Positions 33,747 through 44,912 are shown, numbered from the stretch's first letter. The stretch: 64,000 bases of DNA from Flammulina velutipes (GCA_011800155.1 CM022375.1:2790001-2854000); one strand, 5' to 3'. A program made the numbers and translations. Notes: a model not told the origin generated them from the sequence alone.

Positions 33747-34088
33747 ATTGGGAAGCGATGATTAGTTCGAGTGACCGTTGTCTTATACGAAGGTTTTCGA
33801 GTTTGATGACCGGGGGGGGTGCTCTAGATCTATCAATCACCATAGCGTTTTGAAGCCTTATGACCGGTAGCCTACTCTATGGGTGACTTGTTTGAGAGTA
33901 CGAGGTCCTGCTTACACTTTTGAGAGCCACGCTTGCGTGGATGGGTACTCGGTTCGCACGGCCCGTCATCCGCATATTCGACATGGGTTGGTAACAAACC
34001 ACTTCAATTCACGACTAGTAGATAGCAAAGCACAGTATATGAAGGAATCAACGTATCAAACGGCATTCCTATGAATAGCACTAGTATT

Positions 34089-35264
34089 TCAGACGGCCTG
34101 GTATTCAAGAGCTATCTTCCTATTCCTCGTCCTATTGATCTCATCCATCAATTCTGTATTTACACCCGCACCGACTGGAATGATGATCTTTCTCAATTGA
34201 CGCAGGCTTCCCATCTTTAACGCCTCCAGAACCTGTTGCGCCACGTGTATGTTCAACTCCAAGACATTCACTCGCGGAACCTTCTCGAGAAAACTATATA
34301 GTGGAATCAAGGACTCTTCGTCGCTCGGATCTGTCCAAGGAGCGTGTCCATTAAGTGAGAGCCGTTTGACTCTCGAGAGTACTTCGCTCAGAGCGGGCAT
34401 AGTGCTCACGTCGCCAGGTGGACCAAAATCCAAAAGTAGCTGCTCCACAGACGGGGTGGACACGGAATTCATGAATGATTCGATGGGGCTGGCCCAGGAG
34501 ACTTGCAGTAGATCATTGACTTCTCGATAAACAACCTGCTCACTCTCGACGAGCAGCAAGGTTTTGAGCATCGGTAATTGTACATGGCCGCCTTCGAGTT
34601 GGGGAAGGCTATCGTGCGAGATATTGAAGAGATGAAGGCGCTCAAGGTTTGGCATGGAGTCGAGGAACAGCTCACTGTTACTTGGTACCGCTAGATCCGT
34701 GATACCTGCAGGATATACTAGATCTAGTTGAGCCTGCCATCTGTGTATATAGCGCCTGATTTCTTCGCGAGTACTTCCCCGTTTCAAGTTGGAGGAGAGA
34801 AGCATATATTCGGTAGCAACGGTATATATGTGTTGCCTCATAGCAAAATATGCCCGCAACACGATGTTCCACCGACGACAAACTTGAGGGATCACCCATC
34901 GCGCCCCGCGATGGTCTAGTGAGTGCACACGATCATCAGGAGATGGAGGAGGCGTAAGCCTCCCTCTGTCATCGACCATCGTTTCGGACGTGGCCCACCA
35001 GAAAATTTCCACGAGGATGTCGTCGGGAACGTTGTTTATAGGAGATGAAACGCTGCGATGTTTCTCCTCTCGATACAGCATATGATCTGAGGAATCCATG
35101 TCGCGTCTGAACTGGTCCACATAGTCAGAGAAAAGGACCAAGGGTTGCGGCCGGATGGAACTTTGGACGCTTAGATTGGGATCGTTTGGCAAGTGTAACA
35201 TTGTGTTGTCGGGATTGCGAGGGTCCGGGAGGGAAGTGCGATAGCCTACGTGTTTGTCCGCCAT
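34089..35264 (-). CDS. F-box protein, IFWWA family, 391 aa
   Basis: Single exon, paralogue of 27236. An N-terminal extension precedes the F-box (VPDDILVEIFWWATSETMV, GARWVIPQVCRRWNIVLRAY, MRQHIYTV), followed by leucine-rich segments (MPNLERLHLFNISHDSLPQL, LSRVKRLSLNGHAPW). It lacks part of the middle region of the paralogue, about 50 residues shorter overall. The upstream TATA-like CCTATAAAAATGAGGCGTC matches the paralogue's promoter. Likely SCF adaptor; target unknown. Confidence 0.82.
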   Translation of the reverse strand: MADKHVGYRTSLPDPRNPDNTMLHLPNDPNLSVQSSIRPQPLVLFSDYVDQFRRDMDSSDHMLYREEKHRSVSSPINNVPDDILVEIFWWATSETMVDDRGRLTPPPSPDDRVHSLDHRGARWVIPQVCRRWNIVLRAYFAMRQHIYTVATEYMLLSSNLKRGSTREEIRRYIHRWQAQLDLVYPAGITDLAVPSNSELFLDSMPNLERLHLFNISHDSLPQLEGGHVQLPMLKTLLLVESEQVVYREVNDLLQVSWASPIESFMNSVSTPSVEQLLLDFGPPGDVSTMPALSEVLSRVKRLSLNGHAPWTDPSDEESLIPLYSFLEKVPRVNVLELNIHVAQQVLEALKMGSLRQLRKIIIPVGAGVNTELMDEINRTRNRKIALEYQAV

Positions 35265-36246
35265 GATAAGAGCAGGAGGGAGGATGTCGATGGTGATGGT
35301 GATGGGGAAGAAAACGAGAAAGACGCCTCATTTTTATAGGCCACAGTTTGATGTACCCTGTTCCCGGTCCGGTTTATACAGCGAATCGGAGGATCACACG
35401 AATGGAACGGCGCCACAAAACGCGGTTCTGATACGCTCAATGTTAAGGGAATCGTGAACGGAGTCGGTCAGACAAAAGAGGCAGAGACATGCCACATCCG
35501 ACAGCAAACGATGTACGAAAGATGGGCGCTTCTGATGCAAGTGGCGCGAAAAGTAGCAAGGTTGGAGGTGAAACCGATATATTTCGATAGTCAAATGGTT
35601 TATGGTAGTAGTACGCGGGGATGAGGAAGCGAGCGGTACGAGGGCAGGGATCAACTAGGGCGGTGTAGGCGTACGCGCTACCGGATGTAATAGGTAATCC
35701 AATCGAAGGTTGAGACGCGAGCGTCAGAGAGGGCAGAGATGGTGAGGACGGGCAAGCGGTAGTCTTGTTGAGGACGACATGAGAGGTTCAACGTCCGGTA
35801 AGGTGCGTCGTCGTGCAAAGCCCAGAGCTAGGAATAGAGGCGGATGGATATCAACATGTATGTGAGAGTTCATATAACGACACAATAGTGGAACTTCACA
35901 GACGCACCTTTTAAAAATGACAGACGTGCGGCTCCTCAGGATAGCCATCCACTCAGAGACTTGAGGTGTGCATGAAAGCGAAGCAATCGTAGTGGCGGTG
36001 GGAAAATGACCTTTAGTTTACCATTGTTTGTCATCGTCATGTCGGACTTGAGCTTGATGGCGCACTGATATTTTATCGTCGCCTTATGGAGCTCCCTCTT
36101 GATCATCTTCTCGTCCTATATTGTTCGCTTTTCTACCGTCTTAGCCTCTTCGGATTCATCGTTACAATTTTTTGATTTATCCTCTCACTCTTTCTCCAGC
36201 TATAAGCTAACACTCGAGTTACACGCCGTCGCTCTATAAACACTCG
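35265..36246. other. Intergenic with MTN unit
   Basis: Holds the F-box promoter (about 35330). On the minus strand at 36034 is ATGACAAACAATGGTAAAC, below a TGGCGCAC motif at about 36059. Downstream of it GGTGCGTCTG and CACGACGACGCAC segments are shared with the unit starting at 37550. Confidence 0.4.
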
Positions 36247-36675
36247 TTACGCTCTTCTCTTCATGGATCTACTGAGCCTTTTGACCTGTCGGTGCCCTTT
36301 CACATATTCGTCGTAACCAAGCTCCTTTTTTATCTCCCAGTGCCACTTGATCCACTTCTCCACCTCTACCTTCTCCCCTTCTTTCATCTCCGCATTCTCA
36401 TCCTTCAAAATTACTAGACTGTTAGTGAGTTGGAGTATTGGGTAATACTCTTCGATCTTGGCTCCCTGCTCTACGGGCATTTCAGCCTCCGGCTTGAGAT
36501 TAGCATGCGCTGTTCGAATAGCGTCGAGACATATGGGGATGGAGCCACATCCGGAAGACGGACTGCCCCAGCCGTCACCCTCTCCGCCCCAACGATGGAC
36601 TGCGCGGGTTAATGTGGCGATGAGTAGGAAGAGGAGAAGCCTGAGTAGTAGCGAGGATTTTGTTTGGAAACGCAT
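36247..36675 (-). CDS. Small secreted protein 5, 142 aa
   Basis: Signal peptide MRFQTKSSLLLRLLLFLLIA ending TRA (the AAP typical of the others is lost). Mature part: Gly/Ser-rich start, two cysteines (CGSIPICLDAI) aligned with copies 2 and 3, EEYYPILQLTNSLVIL, then a charged helical tail. Dibasic sites lie near the end (QVKRLSRSMKRRA). Upstream TCTTATACGACTGTGGCG joins TATA-like box and element directly (36728-36737), and the following ACCGTGGC is shared with copy 1. Confidence 0.72.
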   Translation of the reverse strand: MRFQTKSSLLLRLLLFLLIATLTRAVHRWGGEGDGWGSPSSGCGSIPICLDAIRTAHANLKPEAEMPVEQGAKIEEYYPILQLTNSLVILKDENAEMKEGEKVEVEKWIKWHWEIKKELGYDEYVKGHRQVKRLSRSMKRRA

Positions 36676-37687
36676 GGTTGGGTGTTATAATTCAGACGCA
36701 GAGGAAGTGTCGAATACTTTCTTATACGACTGTGGCGACCGTGGCTGGGATGATATACCATAGCTCGGTAAAACAGGCTTCATCGACACCGCCACCGCCA
36801 CCCCGAGCTCGAAGTGAAATGGGTTTCGTCTCGGAACGCGATGGAGGGTACAGCTGAGCTATACATAGCTGCTGGTACGGCTTTCGTCCCCGTAAGAGCT
36901 ACTAGATATTTTCCATGAGAACGTCGTCTACCCGACGCCACGAATCGAAACAGCTTCCTACGGTACATATCCGCTGCAAAAGGTTACCTGTTCGCAAAAC
37001 GGTGACAGAATCGTGAACGCGTAACTTTGTTGCACAAAAGAAGCAGAGACAGGCCACATCCCCCAGCAGACGGAAATGTGACAGTGCTAGCGCGGAAAAT
37101 GGCAGGATTAGCTATGATAACAGTGGTTTATGGGTTCGTAGTACGTAAAGGGGGTAATAAGTAAGTGTACGCGCTGTGGGGTAGATAGTTAGAATGAGCG
37201 CAAGCGAAGGAAGGGAGATGGACATCACGGTCGCGGTCGTGCTCAATAAGTTGGCTCGGAGTCGTTGGAGGCCAGGATCGTGGACGACATGACTTGGGGA
37301 AACGTGCGTCGTCGTGCAAGTAAGCCTAGTGCCGGATGGATACTGGCCTGTAAGGATCAGGACTCAGACATTCCCAGCAGGATTAGAAAACGGACAATAG
37401 CGAAGTGTGACAGACGCACCACATACATTCGACGACGACGCGCGGGAACTACCCCATCCGAGGGGCACATAGGCAAGGGAACGAATGAACGGTGGTAAGT
37501 AGTGATGGCAGGAAGAAAGAAAAGAGCTTGGGTTTGTCATTGTTTGTCATTCACATTGACAACGTGTGGCGCTTTCGTTGAGAACTGATATTTTCATTTC
37601 CTGCAGTTTGAATAGGACTGAAGCGCATCGCAATAGTTTAGACGTAAAACTCTCATATAATTACATTTATATTGTATTCACTTTACC

Positions 37688-38116
37688 CTACCCATCGTTG
37701 AGGCTCCTTGACTCTTCTTTCCCCTCCTTCGGAATCTGTTCCTGTATCTTCTTCACTTCCTTGACCATCCACTCATACCACTTCCTCACTTTCTTTGCCT
37801 CCTTCGAGTTGTCTTTGTCCCCCGATTCCTCTTCCTGCTCCTCGAGCCACTCATGAGTCGTGCGGATCCTTTGGAATATATCTTTATACGCCCCGAGCCT
37901 TTCCCCTGCCTTTCTGTCCTCTACGTTCTCGTCTTTGAGCTTATCCTCCATTTCGGTGATGGCGACGACGTTCTCTCTGAGTTCTTTTTCGTACGGCTTT
38001 GGATCTCCCCTCCGTTCAACTTGAAGACTGGCAGCCACCGGGGCTGCGTGTGTTATAGTGGCGAGTATGAAGGTGAAAAGGAGGAGAAGGAGCGTATATT
38101 TCGTTGGGGAGAGCAT
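37688..38116 (-). CDS. Small secreted protein 6, 142 aa
   Basis: Signal peptide MLSPTKYTLLLLLFTFILAT ending THAAP. A short spacer ends in a dibasic site (SLQVERR|GDPKPYEKEL). The mature part is highly charged and helical with no cysteine (VRKWYEWMVKEVKKIQEQI). Close sister of copy 7. Upstream GTTATAAGAC, then GAATGTGGCG at 38171-38180 and TCTACAATCAGCTATCACCT, the last stretch identical upstream of copy 7. Unit start ATGACAAACAATGAC lies just downstream at 37550. Confidence 0.75.
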   Translation of the reverse strand: MLSPTKYTLLLLLFTFILATITHAAPVAASLQVERRGDPKPYEKELRENVVAITEMEDKLKDENVEDRKAGERLGAYKDIFQRIRTTHEWLEEQEEESGDKDNSKEAKKVRKWYEWMVKEVKKIQEQIPKEGKEESRSLNDG

Positions 38117-38959
38117 GCTTGTGAATTATGACACTGGGAAGTCCCAGACGAGCGTGTTATAAGACATTCGGAATGTGGCGCGGGTGTCTACAATCAGCTA
38201 TCACCTTGGGGACAGACCAAAACCATTCCCTCTACTACCACCGCCGCAATGCCCTTATTTGCCTTTCTCTGTGAGCTTCGCATGGATATTTTAGCTTTCT
38301 AACGTGAAACAGAAAGAGGAAGTGGAATAGACAGGTATATATATATATCAGTTTCACCAATGACATCCGTCGCAAGTTCTCGGCCTCCACTGCTATAGCC
38401 GTATCCCTACGTTGGATATTGCTGTATCCCTACGTTGAATATTGCCCATCATCGAACAACACTGCTTACTCTTACGTGTCTCTCTTCCTTGCATTTGGGT
38501 CTGTATTCAAAACCGCTCGTACAAGCAAGTAGCCATGGGGATCGTGTTCGTGTACAGTTCCGCGTTGACTCGGAGGGTCAGGTTGCCACTACTAGTATAT
38601 TGGAACGTTTCTGTTTTTCCGGCTTTTCGAATTTGATGTTCAAGGTGTAGGGTAGGGATCAGGACGCAGGCCTTGTTAGAAAATGGACGATGCCATAGTG
38701 TAGTATGACAGATTCCCCATTGCTGCTACTTCCAAAATATATTAGATATAATGACGCGAGGTAACTATGTACCCCGTCCCTTGGGGGGAACGATTGAACA
38801 GATGGCAGAAAGAAAAGAGCTTGGGCTTGTCATTGTTCATTGTTCATTGACAACGTGTGGCGCTTTCCGTTTCTCGCCGTCGGAGTAGCATTATTCGTCA
38901 TCGCCATAGCTCGGGAATCGCACTATCATATACATATGTACATCAATATCCTATCTACT

Positions 38960-39349
38960 CTACTCATCGTCGAGTCTCCTTTCACTTGGATTCGGTTTCT
39001 GGAGCTTCTTCCCTGCCTTGACGTCAATCATCCACTTATACCACTTTCTCACTTTCTCCGCCACCCTTGAGGTGTCTTCTTCCCCCGATTCTTCCTCCTT
39101 CTCCTTGAGCCTGCGATAAGTCGTGCGGATCTTGCGGAATATTTTCTTATACGCTCCCGGTTCCTCGTCATCTTCGATTTCCCCTTCCATCTTGGTGATA
39201 ACTTTAACGTTTTGTCTGAGGCCTTCTTCGTAGGGCTCGGGATCTCCCCTGCGTTCGAGAGCGGCAGCCGCCGGGGCTGCGTGTGTCATCGTTGCGAGTA
39301 TGAGGGTAAGAAGTAGGAGGAGGAGCGGGTATTTTGTTGGGGCGAGCAT
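38960..39349 (-). CDS. Small secreted protein 7, 129 aa
   Basis: Signal peptide MLAPTKYPLLLLLLTLILAT ending THAAP, then AAAALERR|GDPEPYEEGL with a dibasic site as in copy 6, a charged helical mature part (FRKIRTTYRRLKEKEEESG) and a basic C-terminus. Upstream TTTTATAAATGTGACTGTGGCG (TATA-like box and element, 39400-39409), then GATCTACAATCAGCTATCAC. Function unknown. Confidence 0.75.
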   Translation of the reverse strand: MLAPTKYPLLLLLLTLILATMTHAAPAAAALERRGDPEPYEEGLRQNVKVITKMEGEIEDDEEPGAYKKIFRKIRTTYRRLKEKEEESGEEDTSRVAEKVRKWYKWMIDVKAGKKLQKPNPSERRLDDE

Positions 39350-40138
39350 TTTTGGAATGTGTGGTTCTGGGGAGGAGCATACGAGCGTTTTATAAATGTG
39401 ACTGTGGCGTGGATGATCTACAATCAGCTATCACCTTGGAGACGGAGCAAAACCTTTGCCTCCACACGAGTTTTCTGGTTTTAGATGAGGAAATGTACGT
39501 AGGTCATCGCTTGGTTTCATTGAATGGCACTGGGGGTCACAGCAATTTTTCATTGAGCTGTGACGTGTTCTTCTATAGAGTTGGCACGTTCACGCGTTGC
39601 GCAACGGACAAACGACGCGAGCATGGAGCGAAAAAAATGTATTGGGGCAGTGAGGGGGAAGTATCGTAGGCTGAGTACGATGAAGGCTACGCGCCATGGT
39701 GAGAAAGACATTTCGCTGCATAGGGAACGTCTAGATCGGTCGTGGTGAAGGTTGAATGTAGGTCACGTAGTAGGCAAGGGTGGGGGAGGACAGCCAAGCA
39801 GTAACCTGAGATTCCATGTCGCAGAAAGGGCGTCGCCGTGTCAGTCAGGTCTAGATATCAACGTATATGGAACCCAAGCACGAAAGTCTTTCAGCGACGA
39901 CACAACAGCGGAAAAAGGCGGACGCACGTTGAGTACGCTCCGGCCTTAGAAAAGACATGATGCATGAGCTAATACATCCTCCGAGCGAGGCCTAGGGTAT
40001 GCGCGAAACCGTTGGCGTATTGGTGGTGGTGGTGGTGGTGGAAGAAGGCAGGCACATAATTTATCTTTGTTTGTCATCGGCATCACATAACCGTGGCGCA
40101 CGCTTTGATGCCCTCGTAGACTCAACAGGCGTTTCATT

Positions 40139-40576
40139 TCATATAGGTACATATCTTCTTTTCTGACGAGCGCTTAGCAAAATAATATCGCCTGCTTTGT
40201 CGTCCATCTCCTTATCAATCTTCTTTTGCTCTTCCGCCTGCCATTTTACCCATTCGTCCACCTTCTTCTTCTCTTCCTCACCCACATCTTCCTTCTTCTG
40301 CTTCTCGAGCTCTCCTCCAGCAATGTCAATCTTTTCAAATAGCGGCGCATATGCCTCCTGCCGTTCTTTCGCACCCAAGTCCGCCACGTTGTCCTTTTTG
40401 AGCTCGGCGTACATTGTATCGAGAGTGTTGAGAATATCTTTGATTGAATTGTTCTCGGGTGTGGAACCTCGTTTCAAAATCGATCGGGATAACGGGGCCG
40501 CGTGTGTTATGGTGGCGAATATGATGGCGGTAGTGAATAGGACGAGCAGGAGCGGGTATTTTGTTGGGAACAGCAT
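40139..40576 (-). CDS. Small secreted protein 8, 145 aa
   Basis: Signal peptide MLFPTKYPLLLVLFTTAIIF ending THAAP, spacer ending in a dibasic site (RSILKR|GSTPENN), Lys/Glu-rich helical mature part (EWVKWQAEEQKKIDKEMDDK), and QKRR near the C-terminus. Upstream TCTTATAAACG, then GACTGTGGCG at 40635-40644 and ATGATCTACCATCAG. The interleaved unit begins at 40077 just downstream. It is the outermost member of the cluster. Confidence 0.75.
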   Translation of the reverse strand: MLFPTKYPLLLVLFTTAIIFATITHAAPLSRSILKRGSTPENNSIKDILNTLDTMYAELKKDNVADLGAKERQEAYAPLFEKIDIAGGELEKQKKEDVGEEEKKKVDEWVKWQAEEQKKIDKEMDDKAGDIILLSARQKRRYVPI

Positions 40577-42171
40577 GTTTGGGGACTTATGCAGTCCTCT
40601 ATGACTGTCTTATAAACGGCATCTTCAACGTGACGACTGTGGCGGGTATGATCTACCATCAGAGGCATAGCTAATTAGTGATAGCACTGGACTACAACAT
40701 GTCCTTCGTTACCACTAGCTCGCGCCCTCTTTCCTCCCGCCGGACAATTTTCTGGGAGAAACCACTGGAGTTTGGTTTCATCTTTTATGTACAACGATAG
40801 CAGGCGGTAGCATGAGCTACACTTTGAATCCTGTACAACGGGCTTTTGATACTTTGCACAGCGATGCACGGTTGACGTTTCATGCTAATATAAAACACGT
40901 ATGTATGGAGGCTAGGCTAAACCGAGAAGCTGTTGTGAGGAGAGATTCTTCGCGAGGGTCGCTGGTCGAGAAGGTTATGATTGAATTCGAAGATCATCCA
41001 GGACTTTGGGGATCTTCGACTCGGAGTCCAATGGCTAGCCGGGCATTCATGCGGCTTATATCGATGGTCGCTTTGATGCGGGCTATGTTCAGCAAGATGG
41101 TGGACAGAGGAAGAGCTACTCGGGAGGTCGGATGGACATGCATATGACGCCTTTCAGAGTAATGACGAATCGATAGTTGATTCGATCGCTATTTGCTCGA
41201 ATGCTACTTACAGTATGGCTTTTGACACCATATCACGATTTTTCATCGTAGCGCCAGGACGCGAACGTTCATTGCCTATTTGGGTGCGCACTGATTTGTG
41301 CATGTTTGGCTGATCGATCGCGTTTTGTCTCTGCAACCACAATCTGCTGTGCGAGCCCGCCGTTCCTTCGCGCATCACTAGGCAACGACCCACCCGGAAA
41401 AAAGGCTCAGCGATGGACATCCCATTTCGAGATGACTAATAGACGCCGTTGTTCATTCTCTTCTCACTGGGTCGTGTCCTTTTCTTGTTAAACGTGCTGC
41501 ACAGACAGTGATCGCCATCCAAAGTTTCCTTCTCAGAAGCTTGGGAGGTTTAATCTCGATGTCCCGTCCCAGCCACATGTGGAGAGTCTATACCAATTGG
41601 ATGGCAAGAGCGTCACTTTGTTCTATGTATCACGGGACCTTGAATCGACATGTTCTATGTCATCTATTCGTACTGAAATGACTGGTATAAGATAAGACAG
41701 TAGGTGAGGAATAATCGAGCCTCCTCAAACGACGAGGCGCGTTGAGGTAACGATGTTCCGTGGCGGAAGTCAAGGGAGCCAACTCCCACGCTCGTAACTT
41801 TACAACGGTTGAGAAATCCGGGGTTGACTGATCAACGGACTTTACACCGGTTGGGGTATGAAAATCCGGGCGGTGCTCTTGACCGGGAATCATCGTACAA
41901 CGGTTGAGAAATGCAGGCAAGGCTCTTTGAGGTCGATGTTAGATATAGCAATGAGCCATAGCGCGAACGCCTATGACTCCACTGAGAGACGGATTGACCG
42001 GTTGAGTTCGGAGCAGTTTCCTCTCGCGCTCTCAGGTTATTTACTCTTTCCTTCGTTCTGACAGTTAGGGCATGTGTTGCATGATATGTCTACGTAACAT
42101 GGTGATCACAGTCAGTGCTACGCAACACCGCTATCTTTAAAAGCCGAGGACACTCATTTGATACTCACGAA
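40577..42171. other. Intergenic, no supported gene
   Basis: Frames up to 110 codons are present but none has family features. A direct repeat ACAACGGTTGAGAAAT occurs twice (about 41802 and 41893), with a related CACCGGTTGGGG between them; meaning unknown. Confidence 0.4.
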
Positions 42172-43829
42172 ATGCCTCTTCTCCTGTTTTCCGGATCTGT
42201 TTTCCTGGTGACACTCTTACTGAGCGTGCACGCGTTGCCGCACTCGGAGCCTCCAAAGGGACTAAGTCTGGCGCTATCCCTTGAAGGTATGGTGTACCTC
42301 GTCTATGGCTCCCACCGATTCTCATGGACCCAACCATCCAGTTCCATCTTCCGTCGACGATGTCGGCGACTTTACCATAACTGGTACACTAAAATCTGAT
42401 GACCCGAGAGATATCAAAGTCGTCACAGATCCGAGCGGTATACTCTCCGATTACTTCACGGCGGATGTTCTTGATTTCCGGAAGGACCTGGAGGACACAA
42501 CAGAGGAAATGACAGAAGAGGAGTTGAACGAAAAGACTATGCCTACGTTTATGGGCGACAGGGTAAAATGGTCTATTGAGACCTATTTGGTTGACTACGA
42601 CTCGGGGGGCACGAACTCGGACGATGGGGTCGGGAATAAGGATACACAAAGTTGGGCGCCGGATGGAAGCAGCGCGGGATCTTCAGAATACGCCAGCGAC
42701 GACGACGACGCAAATAGTTCTCAAGTCTCAGACTTAAACTCGTCTAAAACTAGTGCAGGAAGCTCGCGGGTAGGAGGAAAAACATACCCTCCTCACACGA
42801 CTCGGGATCTCAAAGCTGGGGAACCAATGCATTTTGAATACAAAGGTGCGCCACATTCACGATTATACATGTCTGTCTAACCTTTTTTATAGTCGGCAAG
42901 GGTTATGATTTTACTAAATCTGGTGCAGGCGTCTACGACGTCAAACTCTCGCGTGACTTCTTCTGGGTTCTGATCGACGATGACCTTACGAAAGTCAAAG
43001 TAGATGTCAAGTCTAGCAAAGTGGAAATCAAGGGGAAACTTGCTGGCAAATTTCCCTCGCGAAAGAAAATCCAAGCTAGGAGTGGGGGCATGGATGATTC
43101 CGAAGAACCCTCACTAGGAACGATAGACTGCCCTGCTATTGCGATTCCTATAATTTTGCAATCGGCAAAGATGGCGATGAAGCTTGTAGCTGCATCGCTC
43201 AAGTGAGTTCGTTCAAAACACTGATTAGGTCTCTCGTATATTCATACATGATCTAGGTCTCTCGAAGAAATGGATGCACACAGTTCGCGCCGGGGTCCAT
43301 ACGAGTATTGGTTCGGGGACTGGGATACCAAGAAAACCAGGCGTCGACCTTATCGTCCTAGGGATCATGTTAAGGCTATATACCAAGGTCTCCGGCCTTT
43401 TGATACTGCTGGCGACCGGGGTGGGTACACATATGATTGTGCGTGCGATCGGAATGTCATGGCATATATGACCGTGGAAGAGTTAGTCTCTCCTTTACGC
43501 CTCGCATTTACTCTTATTTTGTCTGATACAGGTTCTACGATGCGCCCGAGAATCCGATCATTCACCTCTGCAAATTGTTCCGCTCTCACCTCGCACCAAT
43601 TGCTGGCGGGACGGATACGAAGGCGGGTACACTGATTCATGAGGCTACGCATTTTCCGTTTGTTCGGCCCCCCACACAGGATTTATCGTATGGTACGATA
43701 GACGCTCATGCCCTTAGGTCGAGTCCGTTCTTGGCGACGAGGAATGCGGATTCTTATGAGTTTTTCTCTGAGGCGCTGTATCAACCTTCGATGGACGAGC
43801 CTAGTCAAAAGGTTAAGCTCGTCGTATGA
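42172..43829 (+). CDS. M35 metalloendopeptidase, complete, 483 aa
   Basis: Secreted zinc endopeptidase. Exons 42172-42286, 42342-42845, 42893-43202, 43257-43481, 43532-43829 with introns of 47-55 bp; phases agree. Signal peptide about 1-23 (LLLFSGSVFLVTLLLSVHA). The N-terminal beta-rich domain has VGKGYDFTKSGAGVYDV. The catalytic domain has YEYWFGDW, GGYTYDCACDRN, HEATH at about 421-425, the third-ligand Asp in PTQDLSYG (about 435) and NADSYEFF. A Ser/Asp-rich insert (about residues 140-200) makes it longer than the usual roughly 350-aa secreted M35 enzymes. The intron at 43203-43256 uses the second of two acceptors; the first would leave a stop. The start is the only ATG before the signal peptide. 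Confidence 0.88.
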
Positions 43830-44059
43830 TAGATCGATTACCATTATCAGTGATTGCTTTTATACGTTCCCTTCATCTACTCCAATTGTCATTTCACAGC
43901 CAAGAAGTATATGACGCAGCAGTACCGCTCAGAAATCGTGTTTTTTAATGATCTTTCGGAAGTTGTCAATGGAGGAGGCCGTGCATTGAGAATAATAGTA
44001 CTCGTTCATTGCATTAGCCCGGATTGTTGAGTACATAAGTAGACTCCGAGAGTTCGGAT

Positions 44060-44400
44060 TTGCGGCCCGTCGTTCCGTGCTCCTGGCTTGCGTTTCGACC
44101 ACCATCATCTCTTTCTCTTCTTGCTCAATCCTGCGTTAGTATGCTCTTCTCTGTTCAAGACTTTTTTTGCTGTCGTGTGGGCAAGATTACTCCGGCTCGC
44201 TTGGAATAGGCGCCCTAGGAATTGTACGTCGTCATATGCGCGGCGTTGTCGTCTCAGACGTCCAATATCCCGCTACTACCATCTTCCTACATCTGCGTGC
44301 ACTGCTGCGTCGACAGGCTCTGCTCTAAGATGTGCGCTAAGCATTCCTGCGCTCACGGACGCTCATCTTCAGCATCAATGGGCGACGCTACGAACGACTC
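44060..44400 (+). repeat. Dispersed repeat R, copy 3 (short)
   Basis: Follows the complete M35 gene as copy 1 follows the partial one: GCGGCCCGTCGTTCCG, TGGCTTGCGTTTCGACCACC, GAATTGTACGTCGTC. Beyond about 44300 similarity fades. A 235-codon frame over 44088-44795 begins within the repeat and is not conserved, so it is not called. 44400-44900 otherwise holds nothing recognised. Confidence 0.6.
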
Positions 44401-44912
44401 ATCTCGCGGATGTCCATATCCATGCCATAGCCAACTCTCTGGCTTCCCACCTGCGGATTCGTGGTCCATTCCAATCGCACAAGCGTTCTCGAGTGAATAT
44501 GCTGGCAGGAGGGTCTCTGCGAAGGCGATGGGTGGATGAACTCGTCGGACGGGGTCGTTTTTCTTTCTTTGGTACGTCGTATTCGGTGTCTTTCGTTCCA
44601 TATCTCACGGGTCATCCAGACGTTGTTGTTGATGATGCATCCATGGCTGCACGCGCCTTACTCCGAGGTCTCTGTCGGTGTCCACAGTACTCATCGACAT
44701 CTTCCATCTCTTCGCCCACGCCTAGACGAACGGAGAGCCTGATAGGGAAATGTTTACGCGTGCAGCAGACGGATGGATCTAACAAACGCCGCTAGTGCTC
44801 CTTGATTCAAGGTGTGTCTATTCAGCCGCTTCCTTCACGTATCATTTACGTCTTTCCTAAGTCGATTGACCTCCACTTCGGCGAGAATGCTGTAGCTCTT
44901 CTTCCCTAACTT

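Noticed and set aside
44088..44795. 235-codon plus-strand frame
   Set aside because: Begins at a non-ATG codon inside repeat R, is not kept in other copies and has an Arg/Ser-rich composition typical of chance frames.
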